Shown here piece by piece: positions 59,264-64,000 of a DNA stretch of 64,000 bases. The notes beneath the pieces are model-generated. The model did not search any database and was not told the DNA's origin. It saw only the letters and a list, made by a program, of their open reading frames with translations. The DNA is from Peribacillus frigoritolerans (GTDB lineage: Bacteria; Bacillota; Bacilli; Bacillales; DSM-1321): the NCBI GenBank assembly GCA_030562215.1, contig JAUPFL010000001.1, positions 2,096,501 to 2,160,500 of the forward strand. The letters are read 5' to 3'. Within the stretch, counting starts at the first letter, position 1, and the number at the start of each line of letters is the position of its first letter. Position numbers and translations under genes: made by a program.

Positions 59264-60306
59264 GTGAATGTCGCCGTCTTTTTTCGCTGGTTTTGGAGGG
59301 GATTCTCCTTTTAGTCATATTAATCGTCATTCCCTATTCATGGGCGTTGATTTTAGCGTTGCTCACCGCCATTCTTTTGGATGGGTTGGTCCGCATGATT
59401 GGTGAAACGGCAAAGCTGCATCGTTTTTGGGCAGTATTGATTTCGTTTGTTTTATATGTAGGCGGGCTTATAAGCATCACTTATTTTTCCTTTTCGGTAT
59501 TAATCAAGAAGGTCATTGTCTATTCGGAAGAATTTCCCGGTTTCATACGTGAAGTGTATTTGACGGCTATATTGCCAGTCATTAGGCAATGGGAACGGTA
59601 TTCCCAAACTTTGCCGCCAAATCTCATTCAATCGATAGAACAGACGATGGAAAAGGGAGTCATGGCTCTGGAGGGGTTCACAGAGGGCTTTGTTCAGGAT
59701 ATGGTTCAGTTCGTTACACTCATTCCGGGATTTTTCATTGACTTTTTAATTTACTTAATCGCTTTATTCTTATTCAGTCTTGATTTGCCTAAATTAAGAA
59801 AAAAGGCGATCCTTTATTTAAAGACATCCACCTATCAAAAGATTTCGCTAGTTTATCAAGATTTAAGTATGGCAGCCGTAGGCTTCATAAAGGCGCAAAT
59901 TCTGTTGAGTTTAATAACGTTCATCATGGCTTATGGAGGACTATGGTTGTTAAATGTGAAGTATATGATTCCATTGGCACTGTTAATAGTGGTTGTGGAC
60001 ATTCTTCCTATCTTGGGGACGGGATCTGTACTGGTTCCTTGGGCAGCGATCGTTTGGGCTCAAGGAAATCATCATCTTGGTATTGGCCTCATCATCCTAT
60101 TCCTGGTGATTACCATCATAAGAAGGACCATCGAACCAAAAATCTATTCAGCAAATATGGGATTAAGCCCCTTGGCATCGTTGGTCAGTCTTTATTTAGG
60201 CTTTAAGATGCTTGGTTTCCTTGGGCTTTTCCTTGGACCTTCGATACTGATTGTCTATGATACGCTAAAGAGGGCAGGTGTCATCAAAACCAACTTCAAA
60301 ATATGA
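59264..60306 (+). CDS. ytvI: YtvI/AI-2E family membrane protein, frameshifted near the N-terminus
   Basis: About 348 residues with seven to eight membrane helices. The C-terminal block VVDILPILGTGSVLVPWAAI and GLFLGPSILIVYDTLKR is typical of sporulation protein YtvI in the AI-2E transporter superfamily. GTG 59264 has a well-placed AAGGAGGG and encodes MNVAVFFRWFWRG; one G missing from the run near 59295-59298 breaks it, and ILLLVILIVIPYSWAL follows. TTG 59257 reads through in one frame but gives a poorer N-terminus. Confidence 0.75.
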
Positions 60307-60313
60307 AAGAGTA

Positions 60314-60463
60314 TTAGATGTTTTTGGCCTGATTTCTTAAATTTGACATATCTTTTACCGCTTTACCTTGACCGTTGCAATGATTGCAGTCCCGGGAGAA
60401 GAATTGCAGGTAACGGGTTTTACCTTTTCCTTTGCAGTGCTGGCAAATGGTTATGAGTTTCAT
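60314..60463 (-). CDS. Small DnaJ-type zinc-finger peptide (YuiA-like)
   Basis: 49 residues with two CxxCxGxG motifs, CQHCKGKG and CNHCNGQG, that would bind one zinc, as in the DnaJ central region and in small Bacillus YuiA-like proteins. TGAAGGAGTGAGG precedes ATG 60463. Convergent with ytvI. Function unknown. Confidence 0.7.
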   Translation of the reverse strand: MKLITICQHCKGKGKTRYLQFFSRDCNHCNGQGKAVKDMSNLRNQAKNI

Positions 60464-60608
60464 GATTCCTCACTCCTTCAAAAAGTATCGCTTTTTTAAC
60501 AGTATGAAACAATAAAGGTAGAACTATACTTCATGTAATCATCCAATGTTAAATGAAGCAGGTTTTATATAATATGTATTTATTTAATTTCATGTACCAG
60601 TTGAAAAA

Positions 60609-60649
60609 AATAACCCCCGCTCCTATTGTTTTTAGGAACGGGGGTTATT
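60609..60649 (-). terminator. Terminator of the CNNM/CorC gene
   Basis: AATAACCCCCGCTCCT with AGGAACGGGGGTTATT, two bases from the stop at 60651. Confidence 0.85.
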
Positions 60650-60650
60650 A

Positions 60651-62003
60651 TCATGAAACGATTTCGGTTTGTGATATGATCGGGAATTCTTTCACTTCGC
60701 TTACGACTTTTGCTTGTTTATATATTTCAATATAACGAATATGGTGTTCTTCCATTTCCTTTATCCTAAAGTTATAGGGACCATAAGTCAGGATATCACC
60801 TTGTTTGGCCTCATAATTCTCGGTAAGGATCCATCCACCCATCGTATCAATATCTTCATCATTGATATCCAATCCAAGTAAATCATTCACTTCACTGACT
60901 AATACCTTGGCATCGATGATGTAGTGATCTTCTTTTAATTTGCGGACATCCGGAACTTCATCCAGGTCGAATTCATCGCGGATATCGCCAACGATTTCTT
61001 CAAGGATATCTTCCACGGTCACCAAACCTGATGTACCGCCGTATTCATCCATGAGGATAGCCATGTGAATCCGTTCCTTTTGCATTTTTAAAAGTAAATC
61101 GTGAATCGGGATACTGTCAATGACACGGATGATCGGACGAACATATCGCTCGATCGTTGACGCTGACTGATTGTTCTTGTCTATCATTTCAGTGAATAGC
61201 TCTTTGATATTGACCATTCCGATAACATGATCTTTATCACCGTCAATGACAGGATATCGTGTAAAATTCTCTTCCGCCATTACGGTGAAAAACTGCTGGA
61301 TCGTATCATCTTTGGATACCGTTGCAATTTCTGTACGTGGAACCATGATTTCTTTTGCGATCCGATCATCGAATTCAAAAATCTTATTCACATATTTAAA
61401 CTCTGATTGGTTAATTTCGCCACTTTTGTAGCTTTCGGAAACAATGATTCGAAGCTCTTCTTCTGTATGAGCCAAATCATGTTCGGAAACCGCTTTTAAT
61501 CCTAGCATTCTTGTAAGCGTCCTTGCAGAGCCATTCAGTACCCAGATGAATGGATACATGATTTTGTTAAAACCAATTAAAGGTTTGGAAACCAATAAAG
61601 TGACTTGCTCCGCTTTTTGAATCGCCAATGTTTTTGGTGCCAATTCCCCAACAACCACGTGCATGAAGGTAATGAGAGAAAAGGCAATTGCAACCGAGAG
61701 TGCATGTGAAGCTGAATTTGGGAGATTCAATTGATTCAAGAGTGGATGCAAAATCTTTTCAACTGTCGGTTCCCCAAGCACCCCAAGCCCTAGAGCTGTA
61801 ACGGTAATTCCGAGCTGGCATGTTGAGAGGTATTCATCCAGGTTGGATATGACTTTCTTTGCTGAAAGAGCATTCGGCGTTCCTTCTTCAATTAATTGAT
61901 CGACCCTCGTGCTTCTCACTTTAACAATCGCAAACTCCGTAGCTACAAAAAATGCTGTTAAAGCAATTAAAATGGCAATAAGAACCAAGTTTATTATGTC
62001 CAA
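60651..62003 (-). CDS. CNNM/CorC family transporter-like protein (hemolysin C type)
   Basis: 450 residues, intact. N-terminal DUF21 transmembrane domain (AILIALTAFFVATEFAIVKVRSTRVDQL; VTALGLGVLGEPTVEKIL), then two CBS domains (VPRTEIATVSKDDTIQQFF; AILMDEYGGTSGLVTVEDILEEIVGDI) and a C-terminal CorC_HlyC domain. This family is linked to Mg2+ efflux or resistance. TTG 62003 follows AAGGGAG. Confidence 0.9.
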   Translation of the reverse strand: MDIINLVLIAILIALTAFFVATEFAIVKVRSTRVDQLIEEGTPNALSAKKVISNLDEYLSTCQLGITVTALGLGVLGEPTVEKILHPLLNQLNLPNSASHALSVAIAFSLITFMHVVVGELAPKTLAIQKAEQVTLLVSKPLIGFNKIMYPFIWVLNGSARTLTRMLGLKAVSEHDLAHTEEELRIIVSESYKSGEINQSEFKYVNKIFEFDDRIAKEIMVPRTEIATVSKDDTIQQFFTVMAEENFTRYPVIDGDKDHVIGMVNIKELFTEMIDKNNQSASTIERYVRPIIRVIDSIPIHDLLLKMQKERIHMAILMDEYGGTSGLVTVEDILEEIVGDIRDEFDLDEVPDVRKLKEDHYIIDAKVLVSEVNDLLGLDINDEDIDTMGGWILTENYEAKQGDILTYGPYNFRIKEMEEHHIRYIEIYKQAKVVSEVKEFPIISQTEIVS

Positions 62004-62103
62004 ATAGTCTCCCTTAACTCGCCTTCGAGACGAATAAGGAGTACACCTCCTACATTTTTAAAATATACAAGTATATTTTTTTGCCGTGCTGAATATTTTG
62101 GGA

Positions 62104-62321
62104 TTACTTCAAAAAAGCCTGTGGTAATAGATGTGCAGCCGCTTGAACTCCCATATCTTTTAGTGATGAAGAGAATAATAGTATATGCCGATTAGCGATG
62201 CGTAGACGGGAAATAGAAGAATTTCTGTCTGAAGGAGTGCAGCCATTTTCCAAAAGGATGCACATATCCGTTACGCAAAGCAGCGTCCGTCCGTCAAAAC
62301 GAACATTCTTTAATGCCCCAT
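62104..62321 (-). CDS. Small hypothetical gene, frameshifted at its start
   Basis: ATG 62321 follows GAGGTGATTTG. Adding one G to the four-base run 62316-62319 gives 72 codons, starting MGALKNVRFDGRTLLCVTD and ending in a stop at 62104-62106; without it the frame closes after three codons. Family not recognised. Whether it is real depends on the indel. Confidence 0.4.
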
Positions 62322-62617
62322 CAAATCACCTCAATCTAATTAATTAAATACTTTCATTATAGAAAGAGTTAATCATTCAGTCAAACAGCTTACTGCACCT
62401 TAAATCCGGTAAATTGCTTGTAAAGGATCAATTTGAGCTAATAATTAGCTGTTTTTGACTGTTTTCTCTACTTTATTGTAACATATTATAGAATATTCAG
62501 AAAACTAGAGACCGTTTCATAAAAAATTGGTCAGTTCATTATTTTTTGGATGGTACAAACATATTCTATAGAAACCAAGACAAGTTTTAAAAGCAAGAAT
62601 CAAAGGGGGTGGCAGCC

Positions 62618-63187
62618 ATGAAAATCATGGAAAGGATGGCAGCGATCATTGCCGGCAGCATGCTAGTGGGTGTGGGAATCAATTTTTTTCTGATACCTTA
62701 TCATTTATTGGATGGCGGCATGATAGGGATTGGGCTGATTTTTCATTACTATATAGGACTTCCGACTGGACTGGGTGTGATTTTGAGCAGCATTCCATTA
62801 TATATATATGCTTGGTATTTTGAAAAAAATTATTTCTGAACAGCTTGCATGGCTTGCTTTTTCCTCTTTATGCATCGATATTTTTTCCGACGCCGTCACA
62901 GGATGGAACCTTCCCATTTATGTAAGTGCGATTATCGGGGGAGGGTTGATTGGACTTGGAATCGGCTTGATGCTTCGGTATGGGACCTCTACAGGCGGAA
63001 CGGATATGTTGGCACAGATCATTTCCAGGAAGAGTGGACTCAATGTAGGTCTGCTTATTTTTTCATTGATGGATGTGTACTGCTTTGCGGGTTGAGCGTT
63101 GTGGGGACTTCAATCTTTTTATATTCATTTTTAACGATCATCGCGGTAGCCATGCTGACTTCAGTCACCGTGATGCGAACTATTTGA
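62618..63187 (+). CDS. YitT family membrane protein, frameshifted three times
   Basis: About 190 residues and five membrane helices. NFFLIPYHLLDGGMIGIGLIF and LRYGTSTGGTDMLAQIISR are the family signatures. Missing bases: A run 62822-62828 (repair gives EKKLFLNSLHG), T run about 62849-62853 (LLFSSLCIDIF) and T run about 63058-63063 (LIFFIDGCVLLCG). The C-terminal DUF2179 domain of long YitT proteins is absent, so this is the short form. ATG 62618 follows AAAGGGGG. Confidence 0.78.
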
Positions 63188-63281
63188 TCTTAAATTATGT
63201 ATAAAAATCAGAAAAAAGGAAAGGATGGGCAATATGAAGAGGACAGATTTTTAGTCTAATAAATAGTAAAGGGAAGTTCAT

Positions 63282-63995
63282 ATGAAAAAACTTTATATGT
63301 GCACTGCTTTGTTAGTCATGCTGGCAGGGTGTCAAGAATCTGAAATGCCAGAGGATAAGGAAGTGAACAGTGCTGTTCCAGAATCGATGGATGCATCAAT
63401 TGTCATTAAAGGGAAATTGGAGCCAGGAAAAGAAGTCATTCTTGAGACGACAGTGAAACAGGGAAGCCAATTGGTGAATGAAGCTGATGAGGTACTGTTT
63501 GAAGTGAGAAAGTCCGGACAGGATAAACGGGAAATGCTTGAAGCAAAGAATACTGGAAGTGGCATGTATCAAGTGATGCATACTTTTGAAGAACAAGGCA
63601 AATATATTGTAGTCTCCCATGTAACGGCTGAAGGCCTTCATGTAATGCCTGAAAAAGAAGTTGTCGTTCCAGAACATGAAAGTGAAGGTGCATCGGTTCA
63701 TCCTAGTACGGATGTATCTATCGAGTTTCAAAGTAACCCTGTAAAGGCAGGAAACAGTTCGAACTTTGAAGCGACAGTTGAATTGAATGGGAAGCCACTG
63801 ACAAATGCAGATGTGAATTTCGAGGTGTGGAAGGAAGGCAGTGAAGAAAGTCATTTCACCAAAGCTGAAGAAGATGGAAATGGAACATATCTAAATAAGG
63901 TATCTTTTGAAGAAGCGGGAACCTATAAGGTGCAGGTACATGTTGAAAAAGACGAAGTGCATGAACATCAACTGCAGACCATTCAAGTCAATTGA
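63282..63995 (+). CDS. Lipoprotein with two YtkA/FixH-like domains
   Basis: 237 residues, intact to its stop near the window end. Signal peptide with lipobox MLAGC (Cys17). Two similar Ig-like domains follow: residues about 38-130 (ADEVLFEVRKSGQDKREMLEA; GMYQVMHTFEEQGKYIVVSHV) and about 145-235 (ADVNFEVWKEGSEESHFTKAE; GTYLNKVSFEEAGTYKVQVHV), each with a His-containing end. YtkA-like proteins are tied to copper or cytochrome oxidase assembly; that role is uncertain here. AAGGGAAG precedes ATG 63282. Confidence 0.8.
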   Translation: MKKLYMCTALLVMLAGCQESEMPEDKEVNSAVPESMDASIVIKGKLEPGKEVILETTVKQGSQLVNEADEVLFEVRKSGQDKREMLEAKNTGSGMYQVMHTFEEQGKYIVVSHVTAEGLHVMPEKEVVVPEHESEGASVHPSTDVSIEFQSNPVKAGNSSNFEATVELNGKPLTNADVNFEVWKEGSEESHFTKAEEDGNGTYLNKVSFEEAGTYKVQVHVEKDEVHEHQLQTIQVN

Positions 63996-64000
63996 TTGTT

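Overview
The window looks like a chromosomal segment of a Gram-positive, endospore-forming Bacillaceae member, most likely Bacillus or Peribacillus (simplex-like). The evidence is the strong AGGAGG-type ribosome binding sites, the AT-rich codon use, sporulation-type genes (a YjcZ-like peptide, a YtvI-like membrane protein), an Spx paralog, a class Ib NrdE/NrdF pair, a PaaX regulator and a MocR/GntR regulator. The genus is inferred, not proven.

Layout. (1) 1-12.6 kb: an AT-rich purine/allantoin catabolism block. It holds a TIM-barrel isomerase, allantoate amidohydrolase, a PucR regulator on the opposite strand, a permease relic, allantoinase, (S)-ureidoglycine aminohydrolase, a small cupin, an NCS2 permease and malate synthase G, which would use the glyoxylate produced. 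(2) 13.3-15.3 kb: an older-looking puc remnant, with a decayed second allC, a ureidoglycine-glyoxylate aminotransferase (pucG) and a scrap of a second allantoinase. (3) 15.5-30.7 kb: a phenylacetate degradation cluster. It has a PaaI thioesterase and a DUF485/ActP-type symporter pair on the minus strand. Divergent from these are paaK, a ferredoxin, paaABCD, an EthD protein, hydratases, an aldehyde dehydrogenase, paaH, a thiolase, a third hydratase, paaX and a gamma-carbonic-anhydrase-like protein. No paaE reductase gene is visible. (4) 30.7-45.4 kb: housekeeping and accessory genes, including a nitronate monooxygenase, phosphoesterase, CDF transporter, two-component system, Spx paralog, modB, cold-shock gene, a class Ib ribonucleotide reductase operon behind a cobalamin riboswitch, and inorganic pyrophosphatase. 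(5) 45.4-64 kb: a SulP transporter, a c-di-GMP (GEMM-I) riboswitch in front of a small zinc-ribbon gene, MFS and citrate transporters, Cu/Zn SOD, TrhO, a second nitronate monooxygenase, acetyltransferases, MocR and MarR regulators, a tandem array of five copies of a roughly 240-bp GC-rich repeat, YtvI, a CNNM/CorC protein, YitT and a YtkA-like lipoprotein.

Sequence quality. About 26 genes are broken by one-base length changes, almost all deletions and nearly all in short homopolymers. They include nrdE (three times), pucR (four times) and yitT (three times). The reading frame resumes with full family conservation each time. I read most of these as sequencing or assembly indels rather than biology, and annotate such genes as single frameshifted CDSs. 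The allC relic (13.3-14.0 kb), the allB scrap (15.2 kb) and the permease relic (4.9 kb) have lost large pieces and look like true decay.

The most interesting signals are the two riboswitches (B12 on nrdEF plus a flavodoxin; c-di-GMP on an unknown zinc ribbon, with a 14-nt anti-aptamer repeat beside its RBS), the GC-rich tandem array, a shared operator-like motif at two paa-region promoters, the missing PaaE beside a ferredoxin gene, and an Spx paralog whose CxxC switch has become SxxC.
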